Assembly (NCBI RefSeq): GCF_038500265.1
Contig: NZ_CP150637.1
Span: 2,412,501 to 2,476,500, forward strand
Direction: 5' to 3'
DNA: 64,000 nucleotides
Source of the DNA: Ignatzschineria larvae DSM 13226
Lineage (GTDB): Bacteria > Pseudomonadota > Gammaproteobacteria > Cardiobacteriales > Wohlfahrtiimonadaceae
Shown: in pieces, positions 20,621 to 29,725 of the stretch
Position numbering within the stretch: the first letter of the stretch is position 1
Layout of the letters: the number at the start of each line of letters is the position of its first letter
Program-made: the position numbers and the translations under genes
The notes under the pieces: generated by a model
The model's input: the letters and a program-made list of their open reading frames with translations, nothing else
What the model was told of the DNA's origin: nothing
Database searches by the model: none

Positions 20621-21388
20621 ATGCATCAACTTATTCGACCAAAACGAGCGCCGAAAACATTACGCCGAGCTCAAAAAAATCGACGTAAGCGGTGGGAGCA
20701 GATGCGAGGTAAGGATCGCCGGCAAATTTGGGTAAAGCTTCATGAGATGCAAAATCACTTTTGTGCTTATTGCGAATCACCTCTGATTCGGGAAGATAGC
20801 CATATTGAGCACTTTTTTCCCCGAGCAAAATATCCTGAATATATATTTGAATGGGATAATCTCTTTGGTTCTTGTAATAATAGTTGGACTTGTGGCATCT
20901 ATAAAGATAGTGGACGTAACCCTGATAAAGTCATCCATGAGATGATTATCAAGCCAGACGAAGAAGATCCTAGGGACTATTTTCGTTACTATAAAAATGG
21001 TCGAATTGGCGTGCGGGGAGGATTAACTGATGAGGCGTATCATCGCGGAAAAGCAACAATTCGTTGGTTTAATCTTAATCATAATGCTTTAACACAGTTG
21101 CGTGCACGACACTTAGCGCCTTTAAAGCAGCTAGAGGCTGAATTTATCGCTTGGTATGATCATTGTGAAGAGAATCCCGATCTCTTGCCAGTGCTTGAAG
21201 AGGAGCTTTGGCAACTGCTTAATGAACAACTCAATACTGCTTTTCAAGCGATGAAGGTACATTATATTGTTGAGCATCTTGATCTGTTGTCGTTGATGGA
21301 TCGTAGATTAATAGAAGATCTCCTAAGCGATCATGCACATGAAGTGGGACAACGTAACCGGCAAGGTGTTAGCAACAGGCGCAAATAA
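20621..21388 (+). CDS. ptuB: HNH endonuclease (PtuB-like, retron-type HNH family)
   Basis: A 255-residue HNH nuclease. The zinc/catalytic module reads FCAYCESPL (about 48-56), SHIEHFFPRAKYPE (about 63-76) and WDNLFGSCNNSW (about 82-93), the layout of the retron-associated HNH family to which PtuB belongs. The basic N-terminus (RPKRAPKTLRRAQKNRRKR) suits DNA binding. It lies 3 nt downstream of the ATPase, so the two are surely one unit; the ATPase is expected to hold the nuclease in check until phage infection. Confidence 0.87.
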   Translation: MHQLIRPKRAPKTLRRAQKNRRKRWEQMRGKDRRQIWVKLHEMQNHFCAYCESPLIREDSHIEHFFPRAKYPEYIFEWDNLFGSCNNSWTCGIYKDSGRNPDKVIHEMIIKPDEEDPRDYFRYYKNGRIGVRGGLTDEAYHRGKATIRWFNLNHNALTQLRARHLAPLKQLEAEFIAWYDHCEENPDLLPVLEEELWQLLNEQLNTAFQAMKVHYIVEHLDLLSLMDRRLIEDLLSDHAHEVGQRNRQGVSNRRK

Positions 21389-21537
21389 TAACGCCTTATA
21401 ATGGACAATTATTTTGCCTGTTAGTCGTGTTGTAATGCGACTTTAAATTAGGTGAGATATAATGTGTAAATACCCTCAATAATATTGAGATCTACGATAT
21501 TACAACGAATCTCAAAGATCATTAAAAGGAGCTCACA

Positions 21538-21882
21538 ATGATTGAACGAATTAACAAAGGTGCTCGTATGTCGGATGCGGTAATTCATAATAAGACGCTC
21601 TATTATACAGCCGTACCCACGATGATAGAGAACGATATCTATCTACAGATGAAGAGTACTTTAGCGGATATTGATCAGATACTTAAAACTGCCGGAACGG
21701 ATAAGTCGCGCATTTTAGATGCCACAATCTTTCTTGTTTCAAGTCGAGATCTTGATGGTATGAATCGCGCTTGGGATGAATGGGTTGACTCGGAGAATGC
21801 GCCAGTACGTTGTACGGTACAAGCAGGATTAATGAATGCCGATTGGAAAGTAGAGATGAAAGTCATTGTGGCAATGCCATAA
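21538..21882 (+). CDS. RidA/YjgF-family deaminase
   Basis: A 114-residue RidA-family protein. The conserved arginine lies in APVRCTVQAGLM (about 91-102), with ATIFLVSSRDLDGMN in the middle; family proteins form trimers and hydrolyse reactive enamine/imine intermediates. RBS AAAGGAG lies before the ATG at 21538. A second in-frame ATG (residue 11) exists but has no RBS. It stands alone; the molybdenum-hydroxylase genes begin 490 nt later. The exact subfamily (true RidA or an Rid paralogue) is not settled. Confidence 0.88.
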   Translation: MIERINKGARMSDAVIHNKTLYYTAVPTMIENDIYLQMKSTLADIDQILKTAGTDKSRILDATIFLVSSRDLDGMNRAWDEWVDSENAPVRCTVQAGLMNADWKVEMKVIVAMP

Positions 21883-21916
21883 CTGATTACTGAGTGATTC
21901 TTTTAAAGCAAAGTCC

Positions 21917-21948
21917 ATTTGTCTCCTCAAAGAGGCAAATATCTCTAT
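21917..21948 (+). terminator. Possible terminator after RidA gene
   Basis: ATTTGTCTC pairs with GAGGCAAAT around a short loop, followed by ATCTCTATTTTT. The T-tract is interrupted, so termination may be partial. Confidence 0.45.
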
Positions 21949-22003
21949 TTTTATCAGAATTTTGTGCCGGCAGTAATAAGTATGGTCTTACCAGAATCTT
22001 AAT

Positions 22004-22143
22004 ATTGAAAGGTGTTCTAATTTGAGGATGTTGGTGGCTTCATTAGAAGATACATTCTTGGCTTTGTATCTTGTAAGCTCCTGGGCTTGGATGGTTTTAT
22101 GCTCGATCTTTCCTGTTGTAAATCGGCCTTAAAAATTAGGGCA
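22004..22143 (-). pseudogene. Possible gene remnant
   Basis: On the minus strand one frame without a proper start reads GKIEHKTIQAQELTRYKAKN and continues ~15 residues to a stop. Its composition looks more like real protein than chance AT-rich frame, and the overlapping frame is also open. I do not recognise it. The downstream hairpin at 22148 lies on its upstream side, so it does not help as a terminator. Confidence 0.2.
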
Positions 22144-22147
22144 ACAA

Positions 22148-22183
22148 AAAAGCAGAGATTTGATAATCTCTGCTTTACTTTTA
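22148..22183. terminator. Bidirectional hairpin terminator
   Basis: AAAGCAGAGATT, loop TGAT, AATCTCTGCTTT: a perfect 12-bp stem. A run of six A on the left gives a U-tract for minus-strand transcripts; ACTTTTA follows on the right. Confidence 0.75.
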
Positions 22184-22372
22184 TGAAATATTTATAAAAA
22201 TAGAATAATGATATTAACTGGTCAAAAAAAATAAAATAATACCAATTGAATTGAAATAAAGACAATATAAATATATTATCAATAATAAATTTAAGTAAAT
22301 TGACTTATGTTTAGTTTTATCTGCTTGATACATAGTGTTAGGTAGCAATCATATTTCAGAGAAGGGGCGAGT

Positions 22373-25171
22373 ATGGGTCAGCGTGGATTTTCTCGACGAG
22401 ATTTTTTAAGAACAATGGTGATTGGGGGCGTGACGGTGTATATTGCGGCGCCTTTCAGTAAAGCATTTGCGGCACTATTTCAGAATAATATTTTGCGACC
22501 ACCTAATTGGGATCCGCAAACGCAGACAATTAAGAATCGAATTGATGCTTATGCAAAAGCTTTAGGAGAGAAGGTTTTCGCTTTTGATTTTAGAGCGAAA
22601 GATATGCCTCATTGGCCTCAAAAGCAGACTTATGCGATGATTTTACGGGTCACGCAAGCTGATAAGCGGTATGAGGGATTTGATTTGTCGATCTTAGAAC
22701 CTGATGGTTTAATGCCAGATAAGATCATCACTGATGAAGATTTGGTGCGAGATAATGTGACGTTGCCGCCATTCTATGGGGAAGATTTCTTGCTTCCTGT
22801 AGGGAAAACACCGGCTTATCTTGGGCAGGAAGTGGCGATTTTGATCTATGAAGATTTTGATCGTTATCATTTTGCCAAAGAGACGCTTAAATTTAGAGAC
22901 GATATTATTCGTTATGGTGAGACAACAGGGTTTTTAGAACGTGATCCATGGTCTACTTATCGAGGTATTCGCGTAGGTGCTGAAAATCCTTGGGATCCTG
23001 ATATCTATTCTGCGATGGAATATACTACGGTTGAACCCCTAGGCTATAAGAAATATGTCCCTTATTATCCGACCGGTAAAAAGGGTGGGAATATGGATCA
23101 GCGCGGTATGTACTATGCCGAGGAGATTGCGGATCAATTCAAGAATCCCTCTGAAGATTGGCTAGTGATGGATCGTGAACTCTATTCCCAATCGATTGAC
23201 CTCTGCGCGATGGAGCCTGATAACTCCAATGTTTGGTATGATGCGGATACAGAATCACTTCATGTGGTAATGGGAATTCAAACGCCACCACAAGTGGCAG
23301 AATCGATCGTTTATATTGCAAGCCATTCCAATTTTAAATTTAAAAAGCTCTTCTTTCATCCCTGCACAACTGTAGGTTATGGTTCAAAAGCCCGTGCAAT
23401 GTTACCGATGCTTGGTATTGTAGCCGGGCTTTATGGTGGAGGTCTTCCAGTTCGTCTTGCGAATGATCGTTATGAGCAATTCCAAAGTGGTATTAAACGT
23501 CATCCATTTGATATGAAGTGCCAATTAGCGATTAACAAGAAGACGAAGAAGGTTGAATCCTTTATTGCCCATTATGCCTTAAATGGCGGCGGTCGCTGTA
23601 ACTATACGCCGGGTGTAACGGCGGTGGGTTGTACAGGTTTTCAGGGAATTTACTATGTACCAAAGAGTGATATTATCGGCGTTGGTGATGCTACTCGCTC
23701 GGTTATTGCCGGCTCTAATCGTGGGTATGGTGCATTTCAGACCGCGCCGGCATTTGATACCTTGATGGATGAAGCAGCGCACTTGTTAGGTGAAGATCCT
23801 GTCGCCTTTAGACTTAATAATTTGATGAAATCGGGGATGAAAAATGCCCAAGGAGCAATTCCTGCCGGCATGATGCGTGGGGGCGAAGTCCTTGAAAATT
23901 GTGCGGAGCATCCGCTTTGGAAAGATCGTAAGGCAAGAAAAGCCCAATTTGAGAAAGAGAATCCTGGCAAGATTTTAGGAACAGGCATTGGTTGTGTACA
24001 GCTTGATTTTGGTTCTGGCGATGAGGGAGCTTATGCCAAGATTGAGATTTCACCTGAAGGAGAGGTATCTCTTTGGCATAGTGGTTTAGAAGTCGGAACA
24101 GGGATGGCGACTTCTCAGACAGTACTCTGTGCAAAATGGTTCGGTGTGCCTGCGCATCACTCCTATTTTGGTATGCTTGATTGGCCGGATATTGAGATGA
24201 CAACGAAAGGTATAGAAGGTATTACCCAAGAGAAGCAAGATAAGCTTGCGGAGAACCCTCGTTGGACACCGCATCACTCGTCAACTGGGGCGAGTAACTC
24301 TGCTTACTATTACTCTCATATTACTTCTGATGTTGGGCGGGTACTCTTCGATTTTGGTATCTGGCCGGCGGCTGTAGCGATCTGGTCTGAAGGGATTGAT
24401 GGGGGACAATATCGTTCACTGACTGTTCGACAAGAGGATGCGCGTTGGACTGAAGCGGGGCTCACTGCGGATGGATTAGAACCGCTATCCTTAGCGAGAA
24501 TAGCGAAGAAAATCTATGAGATGAAAGGTTTAACCGGCGTTGCAGGTCATGGCTATAATCGATGGGAATGGGCAACGGCGAAATTTAAAATTGGTGATTC
24601 TGTTGCTGAATTTGCACTCGATGGAATTTCCCTCAAATGGGCAGATGGCGGTTATATCTTTAATGATCGCTTATCGGTGAATTACCCTACTGTACAGCGA
24701 TGGAATGCTGGTGTGACGGATTATACAGCGCTTGCCGTTGCGGCAGAAGTATCGGTCGATCGCGCAACCGGGGAGGTGAAAGTGGAGAATCATCACTCGG
24801 TGCTTGAATGTGGCAATATGATTGTACCGGATCTTGTGTCAGGGCAGTTACAAGGCGGTGCGGCTATGGGTATTGGCCATGCGCTCTATGAGTATCTTCC
24901 ACCCTATGAAGATGGCCCTGGCAATGGAACTTGGAACTTTAACCGTTACCATATTCCGCTTGCAAGCGAAGTGGCAGTGTGGGAGCAGACGCAGGTTGTG
25001 ATTCCACCGTTATCGGATACAGATCCTCCTAAAGGTATGGCTGAACTTGCGATGACCACCATTGTGGCATCTGTTACCAATGCTGTTGCAGATGCGACAG
25101 GTCACTATTTCTATCATCATCCTATTCGCCCAAATGAAGTCTTGGAGGTTCTGAATGAAAATAATCTATAA
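22373..25171 (+). CDS. Molybdenum hydroxylase large subunit (isoquinoline/aldehyde oxidoreductase type), Tat-exported
   Basis: A 932-residue xanthine-oxidase-family molybdopterin subunit. The N-terminus has a twin-arginine signal (SRRDFLRTMVIGG at about 6-18) followed by a hydrophobic stretch, so the folded enzyme is exported. Typical motifs are AGSNRGYGAFQTAPAFD near 445 (GGxRxxG-type region), GLEVGTGMATSQT near 570, LECGNMIVPD near 825 and the late PPKGMAELAMT near 885 holding the catalytic glutamate. It overlaps the 2Fe-2S subunit by 17 nt, with a cytochrome c next: together an electron chain from an aldehyde or N-heterocycle to the respiratory chain. The substrate cannot be told. No XdhC-type or cofactor-maturation gene is in the window. 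Confidence 0.88.
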   Translation: MGQRGFSRRDFLRTMVIGGVTVYIAAPFSKAFAALFQNNILRPPNWDPQTQTIKNRIDAYAKALGEKVFAFDFRAKDMPHWPQKQTYAMILRVTQADKRYEGFDLSILEPDGLMPDKIITDEDLVRDNVTLPPFYGEDFLLPVGKTPAYLGQEVAILIYEDFDRYHFAKETLKFRDDIIRYGETTGFLERDPWSTYRGIRVGAENPWDPDIYSAMEYTTVEPLGYKKYVPYYPTGKKGGNMDQRGMYYAEEIADQFKNPSEDWLVMDRELYSQSIDLCAMEPDNSNVWYDADTESLHVVMGIQTPPQVAESIVYIASHSNFKFKKLFFHPCTTVGYGSKARAMLPMLGIVAGLYGGGLPVRLANDRYEQFQSGIKRHPFDMKCQLAINKKTKKVESFIAHYALNGGGRCNYTPGVTAVGCTGFQGIYYVPKSDIIGVGDATRSVIAGSNRGYGAFQTAPAFDTLMDEAAHLLGEDPVAFRLNNLMKSGMKNAQGAIPAGMMRGGEVLENCAEHPLWKDRKARKAQFEKENPGKILGTGIGCVQLDFGSGDEGAYAKIEISPEGEVSLWHSGLEVGTGMATSQTVLCAKWFGVPAHHSYFGMLDWPDIEMTTKGIEGITQEKQDKLAENPRWTPHHSSTGASNSAYYYSHITSDVGRVLFDFGIWPAAVAIWSEGIDGGQYRSLTVRQEDARWTEAGLTADGLEPLSLARIAKKIYEMKGLTGVAGHGYNRWEWATAKFKIGDSVAEFALDGISLKWADGGYIFNDRLSVNYPTVQRWNAGVTDYTALAVAAEVSVDRATGEVKVENHHSVLECGNMIVPDLVSGQLQGGAAMGIGHALYEYLPPYEDGPGNGTWNFNRYHIPLASEVAVWEQTQVVIPPLSDTDPPKGMAELAMTTIVASVTNAVADATGHYFYHHPIRPNEVLEVLNENNL

Positions 25172-25697
25172 ACCCCTCACGATCACGATTAATGGGGAGA
25201 AAGTGGGCCCAATGGATATCCCTGAAGGGCTTTCAATGCTCGATTTCCTCCATGAATATCTCAATATGACCGGCACTCGTATGGGCTGTAATCAAGGGAT
25301 TTGCCATGCATGCGTTATTATTGTCGATCATCCTGATGGTACGAGTGAAGAGATGCGAACCTGTATTACTGGCGCGCATTTCTTCGATGGTAAATCGGTG
25401 CGCACGATTGAAGGTATTGCGCATAAAGAGGCTGATGGTGAAGCAGTGCCATCGCCGGTGCAACAAGCCTTTATGGATCATTTTAGTTTCCAATGTGGTT
25501 ACTGTACGCCGGGATTTGTGAATGCAACTACCGTTTTTATGGAAGAGCTAGCGCGTAATCCTATTGAAAGAGCTGATCTTGAACAAGCGATTATGGATGC
25601 ACTCAATCCCCATATCTGCCGCTGTACGGGCTATGTTCGTTACTATGAAGCGGTGCGGGATTTAGTGGAAAGTACACCGGGATTATTAAAGGGGTAA
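25155..25697 (+). CDS. 2Fe-2S subunit of the molybdenum hydroxylase
   Basis: A 180-residue small subunit of the xanthine-oxidase family with two clusters: plant-ferredoxin type (GCNQGICHACVI...MRTC, about 43-72) and the C-terminal helical type (CGYCTPGF near 115 and HICRCTGY near 155). It has no signal peptide, so it is probably carried through the Tat system with the large subunit. The start overlaps the large-subunit gene; GGAGG lies 11 nt before the ATG. The cytochrome c follows after 3 nt. Confidence 0.93.
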   Translation: MKIIYKPLTITINGEKVGPMDIPEGLSMLDFLHEYLNMTGTRMGCNQGICHACVIIVDHPDGTSEEMRTCITGAHFFDGKSVRTIEGIAHKEADGEAVPSPVQQAFMDHFSFQCGYCTPGFVNATTVFMEELARNPIERADLEQAIMDALNPHICRCTGYVRYYEAVRDLVESTPGLLKG

Positions 25698-25700
25698 GCG

Positions 25701-26987
25701 ATGACAGAGAATAAAAAAATCGAAGATCAAACCATTGATCAAGGAACAAAGCCTCATCAAAAACGGGGGCGATTATTTAAATGGATCGTGACGCTGGTGA
25801 TTATCATTATCTTGGTGATTCTCGTGATTGTGGGGTTTGATTTCTATGAGCGTTTACGACCCTCGGGTGCAAAACAGGTACTCAATAGTCCACCGGAGTT
25901 GATTGAAAAGGGGCGTTACTTAGCTGCCGCGGGGGATTGTGCTTCATGTCATACCACAAAAGAGGGCGCAATGTATGCCGGCGGTTATAAGATCGATACT
26001 GCTTTTGGGACGATTTATAGTAGCAATATTACGCCCTCTGCAGATTACGGTATAGGCCGTTGGACGGCGGATGACTTCTATCGTTCGATCTCTGAAGGGG
26101 TATCACCGATTCACCGGAATCTCTATCCGGCAATGCCGTATCCATATTATGCGAATATTACTCGGGAAGATTCTGATGCAATGTACGCTTACTTTATGTC
26201 GGTTCCGGCAGTAGATGAGCCTAGCCCGAGTAATGAGCTCTCATTTCCTTATAATCAGCGCGCGATGTTGATGGGATGGAATATGCTTTTCTTTGATAAA
26301 TCGCCATTACCAGCGGTTTCAAAAGGAAATTCTGATGCATGGAAACGTGGGGAATATCTTGTGAATACGCTAGGTCATTGTGCAATGTGCCATACGCCGA
26401 TGGGAGATTTTGGTGAAGTGGAGCGGGAGAAGATGTTTACCGGCAATGTGATGGGGCGGTTCTCAGCGCCTGATATTACGCCGCAAGGTTTAGCCGCTCG
26501 TGGATGGACGCAACAGGATCTTGAGCGTTACTTTGCCGAAGGAATTGCTCCTCAAGGTTCCGCCTTTAGCGATATGTACCTAGTCGTTCATAATAGTACA
26601 AGCCAACTCACACCGAAAGATATCAGTGCGGTGGCGACATTCCTCTTAGGTGACCAAGCGCCGGCGCCGAAAGTGGTAGATGTTAAGGCGGATGCATTAC
26701 AGGGCCCTGGATATGATAGTTACCTCAATATGTGTTCCGGCTGTCATAACCTCGATGGTTCCGGTAAGCCCAATGTTTCTGTACCGCTTGTGGGCAATAG
26801 TACGGTGATGAATCCAGATAGTCGTAACTTAATTGTATCCATCTTAGATGGATTACCTTGGCAGAGCTTCCCGAATGATGAGCGTTTCCAATCAATGCCG
26901 GCATTTACTACAGAGATGAGCGATGAAGAGATTGCCTCATTGGTGAATTTCTTACGCACCGCCTGGGGGGTGTACCCGGTGATGTGA
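25701..26987 (+). CDS. Membrane-anchored three-haem cytochrome c, C-terminus frameshifted
   Basis: As read, 428 residues: cytosolic N-terminus, one membrane helix (about 28-50) and three CxxCH haem sites (CASCH near 77, CAMCH near 231, CSGCH near 348). It is the typical electron-accepting partner of periplasmic molybdenum hydroxylases and alcohol dehydrogenases. The frame stops after AWGVYPVM at 26987. One extra G in the run of six G at 26965-26970 would give AWGGVPGDVTAEEVKALRE ending at 27019, a far more natural family C-terminus. So the last residues are altered either by a real slip in this strain or by a sequence error. All haem sites lie before the break, so function may survive. Confidence 0.88.
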   Translation: MTENKKIEDQTIDQGTKPHQKRGRLFKWIVTLVIIIILVILVIVGFDFYERLRPSGAKQVLNSPPELIEKGRYLAAAGDCASCHTTKEGAMYAGGYKIDTAFGTIYSSNITPSADYGIGRWTADDFYRSISEGVSPIHRNLYPAMPYPYYANITREDSDAMYAYFMSVPAVDEPSPSNELSFPYNQRAMLMGWNMLFFDKSPLPAVSKGNSDAWKRGEYLVNTLGHCAMCHTPMGDFGEVEREKMFTGNVMGRFSAPDITPQGLAARGWTQQDLERYFAEGIAPQGSAFSDMYLVVHNSTSQLTPKDISAVATFLLGDQAPAPKVVDVKADALQGPGYDSYLNMCSGCHNLDGSGKPNVSVPLVGNSTVMNPDSRNLIVSILDGLPWQSFPNDERFQSMPAFTTEMSDEEIASLVNFLRTAWGVYPVM

Positions 26988-27057
26988 CTGCTGAAGAGGT
27001 GAAGGCATTGCGGGAGTAACATGCAATAATGCCATCCCATCAATGAGGATATGATTA

Positions 27058-27094
27058 TTAAGAGATCGCTAGAAAAGAGTGATCTCTTTTTTAT
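27058..27094 (+). terminator. Terminator after cytochrome c gene
   Basis: AAGAGATC pairs with GATCTCTT, followed by TTTTATTG. It closes the molybdenum-hydroxylase operon. Confidence 0.75.
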
Positions 27095-27178
27095 TGTGAG
27101 GCGATAGACTATATAAAACGTATCGTTAATATATAGTCAATTTGGTTTAAGAAAAACGGTTTTTCAACAGCTATTGTA

Positions 27179-27306
27179 GGGGTTTTAAAAGAAGATAAAA
27201 CCATACTAAACAACACTTGCAAGATGCCGGATAGAACAGCTTCCTCGCTTCTGACAACTGATGCGCCGGCATTTGAATAAGCTCATTTTGAACCGATATT
27301 ACTATA
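27179..27306 (+). repeat. Upstream element, copy A (near-identical to 42991-43119)
   Basis: About 128 nt strongly similar to a stretch in front of eptA. The core from ACTAAACAACACTTGCAAGA (27205) to ACTATA (27306) is 102 nt in both copies with about 15 base differences by eye and no gap. It contains the inverted words ATGCCGG and CCGGCAT and ends in TATACT, a possible -10 box. It ends 71 nt before the DUF1294 start. Confidence 0.85.
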
Positions 27307-27377
27307 CTTATTGATAACTATGTTTATCTTGGCATATAGCCCATCATTCAATATTTTACCGAATCAAGGAGTTACCA

Positions 27378-27665
27378 GTGTTACCATTTTTAGTCGGTTA
27401 TCTTATCATTATCAATTGCTTAGCCTATCTGCTCTACGGTATCGATAAACGTCGTTCAATTAAGCAGCAATACCGCATTTCAGAGAAAATGCTCCTATTA
27501 GTTGCATTCTTAGGGGGCGGTGTTGGTGCATGGTTAGGGATGAAGCACTATCGACATAAGACAAAGCATCTTAAATTCACGATTTTAGTACCGCTCTCTA
27601 TTGTGACAACGATCTTTTTCATTGCTGTCATTTTGTCACTTAGAACGGTTCATTTGCCGGGGTAA
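27378..27665 (+). CDS. DUF1294 small membrane protein
   Basis: A 95-residue protein with three hydrophobic segments and the DUF1294 pattern: YGIDKRRS (about 19-26), FLGGGVGAWLGM (about 44-55) and RHKTKHLKF (about 59-67). Function of the family is unknown. The start is GTG with AAGGAG 6 nt upstream. It is a single gene behind the copy-A upstream element shared with eptA, hinting at joint control with envelope-modification genes. Confidence 0.85.
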   Translation: MLPFLVGYLIIINCLAYLLYGIDKRRSIKQQYRISEKMLLLVAFLGGGVGAWLGMKHYRHKTKHLKFTILVPLSIVTTIFFIAVILSLRTVHLPG

Positions 27666-27716
27666 TGACTGTTCTTGATATTAAGGATAGCGATAGTGCA
27701 TCCCTAATATGGGGTA

Positions 27717-28424
27717 TTATTCCTCTTTCATCTCATCTTTAATCTCTTTGGGCAATGCAATCCCATCTTGGTAACCGGTATTGACATGGCTTGCATCGCA
27801 AAAAGGTTTATTGCGGGATTGCCCACAGCGGCAAAGGGCAAGGCGGTTGCGCTTTTCATAGAGTGTGCCATCGGCGCTTTCAAGGGTAAAATCTCCTCGG
27901 GCATTGAGGCTTGCACTCACGCGTTCTTGCAGATCTTCGGCGATAGCGAGCGTATCTTCATATTCATCTTCTACAAGTTCGCCATCTAATACGGCGGTTA
28001 AGCGACCAGAAGGACAGAGTGAAGCGCCTTGTATCGCTTCTTTGGCTTTTTCCGGGTCATCAGATTGTGTTGTTAATGTCCAGACTTCCCCTTGTTCTCG
28101 GTGACAAAAACGTGAAAAGGCACAACGCTCATCATCTAATAGAGAGAGTTTGGGACCCGTAAAAGTTTCACTTCGATCTAAATAGGCAGAATGATCGGCT
28201 GTTTCAGTGCCATCAAAATTCACTTTCTCATGGGAGCCATCGCAAAAAGGCGCCTGTTTTGAATGACCGCACCGGCAAAGTGCCATCTTTTTTTCCACAG
28301 GAAATTGTTGTAATTCAATAGGATTCAGTACGCCATTATTATCCGGCATATACGCTTCTTGCGAGAGCTTCTCAAGGTTTGAAACCAGATAGGGGCCATT
28401 TTTACTTACTTTAATTTTGAACAT
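27717..28424 (-). CDS. Double CDGSH iron-sulfur protein
   Basis: A 235-residue cytosolic protein with two CDGSH-type 2Fe-2S sites: CRCGHSKQAPFCDGSH (about 50-65) and CRCGQSRNKPFCDASH (about 198-213, Gly changed to Ala). Between them is a divergent Fer4_19-like part (CAFSRFC...CPSGRL). The architecture is known from bacterial glutamate-synthase-like and mitoNEET-related proteins; the role is redox or Fe-S transfer, not settled. RBS AGGAGGA sits 5-10 nt upstream of the ATG. It is convergent with the DUF1294 gene. Confidence 0.88.
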   Translation of the reverse strand: MFKIKVSKNGPYLVSNLEKLSQEAYMPDNNGVLNPIELQQFPVEKKMALCRCGHSKQAPFCDGSHEKVNFDGTETADHSAYLDRSETFTGPKLSLLDDERCAFSRFCHREQGEVWTLTTQSDDPEKAKEAIQGASLCPSGRLTAVLDGELVEDEYEDTLAIAEDLQERVSASLNARGDFTLESADGTLYEKRNRLALCRCGQSRNKPFCDASHVNTGYQDGIALPKEIKDEMKEE

Positions 28425-28596
28425 GGTATCTTCCTCCTAGAAAAATGCATAAATGTGGGATTTCCCATTTTTATACGGCATTATATAGCTAACTTTAGTC
28501 TATCATAGATAACTAGTTGATATTCATCTCTCATTGTTCATGGGTAAGTAATGTAAGAGTCTAGATTATTGTAAACATTAAATATATTAATATGCA

Positions 28597-29502
28597 TTAA
28601 TATATTGTTTTTATAGGAGCCATCATATCTTGGCCAATTTGCAAGGCAATGTCTATAAATGCTTTGACAGCGGAAGATTGCCAAGCGCCTTTTCTATGCA
28701 TAAGAATAGCTGTTCTTTCTAAGGCTAGTTCTTTAAGGGGAATTGCTATTAGGTTAGATTGATGGAGTGGAATTATTTCTGGAATGATAGTGGCTAATTT
28801 ACTCTGTTTTATGATTTCTAAAATCGCACCTATCGATTCTACTTCCATATGTGCCTCTAGATATAATCCTATTTTTCGAAAGTGCTGATCAATTTGCCTT
28901 CTAGTGGCAAAGCCTTGATTAAGCAGTACTAATTGTTGCTTTCTTAATTGTTTTAAACTCATTTCTTTAGTCATAGCAAGCGGATGTTGTGTTGAGACAA
29001 CAAATGCGAGGCGTTCTACTAGTAAAGGGGTATAAGCAACTTGTGATGAGTAGCTTTCATCAAAGGCAATCCCTAGATCAATCTCATTTTTTAAGAGCCT
29101 CTGTTCTATTTTAGATTGAGATGCTTCATAAATATGAAGTGTGATATTTGGGTATTGTTCATTTAATTGGGCTGCGGCTAAACCAATAAAATAAGTGATA
29201 AAAGTGGGCGTGACCGCAATACGGATAGACCCTCTACTGAGATTACTCATATCATGAATCGCCTGTTTTCCTTCATGTAGAGTCAAAAAGGCCCGCTGCG
29301 TATACTCTAAATATATCTTCCCCGCATCCGTTAATCGAATCGCTCTACCACTTCGATCAAAGAGTTGGGTATTTAAATTTTCTTCTAATAATTTGATCTG
29401 TTGCGATAAAGCGGGTTGAGAAATATGTAATGCTTCAGCTGCCTTTGTGAAACTTTGATACTCGGCCACAGTGAGGAAATAGCGGATATAACGTAAATGC
29501 AT
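28597..29502 (-). CDS. LysR-family transcription regulator
   Basis: A 301-residue LysR regulator when started at ATG 29502 (MHLRYIRYFLTVAEYQSFTK); a GTG at 29532 would add ten unlikely residues. The winged helix-turn-helix is at about 2-60 (KAAEALHISQPALSQQIKLL), the effector domain at about 90-300. It is divergent from the transporter gene at 29726 with a 223-nt gap, the usual LysR arrangement, so it probably controls the transporter-amidohydrolase genes with a substrate or intermediate as inducer (inference). Confidence 0.92.
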   Translation of the reverse strand: MHLRYIRYFLTVAEYQSFTKAAEALHISQPALSQQIKLLEENLNTQLFDRSGRAIRLTDAGKIYLEYTQRAFLTLHEGKQAIHDMSNLSRGSIRIAVTPTFITYFIGLAAAQLNEQYPNITLHIYEASQSKIEQRLLKNEIDLGIAFDESYSSQVAYTPLLVERLAFVVSTQHPLAMTKEMSLKQLRKQQLVLLNQGFATRRQIDQHFRKIGLYLEAHMEVESIGAILEIIKQSKLATIIPEIIPLHQSNLIAIPLKELALERTAILMHRKGAWQSSAVKAFIDIALQIGQDMMAPIKTIY

Positions 29503-29725
29503 AGTTCGACCTATTAGTTTTACTAATGACACCTATTATAAATAAGACTTTTACCTTATGAATAAGAGGCGATAACCTGAGTCATATTACCATTAGGAAG
29601 TATTGTAAATCCCACTATTTTGAGGGTATGCGCTATTTTTTTAATTTCAATTGTTGTCAATATCGACGCAAAATTGAATCAATGTTCAATAAAACTCCAA
29701 GGGCTATTAGCAGAAAGGTGTTCAT

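Larger units (their letters stand above)
21883..22372 (+). other. 490-nt intergenic region
   Basis: Contains a weak hairpin (21917-21940), a minus-strand remnant-like reading frame (22004-22143), a strong hairpin with T-runs on both sides (22148-22183), and then an AT-rich stretch that probably holds the promoter of the molybdenum-hydroxylase operon. Confidence 0.5.
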
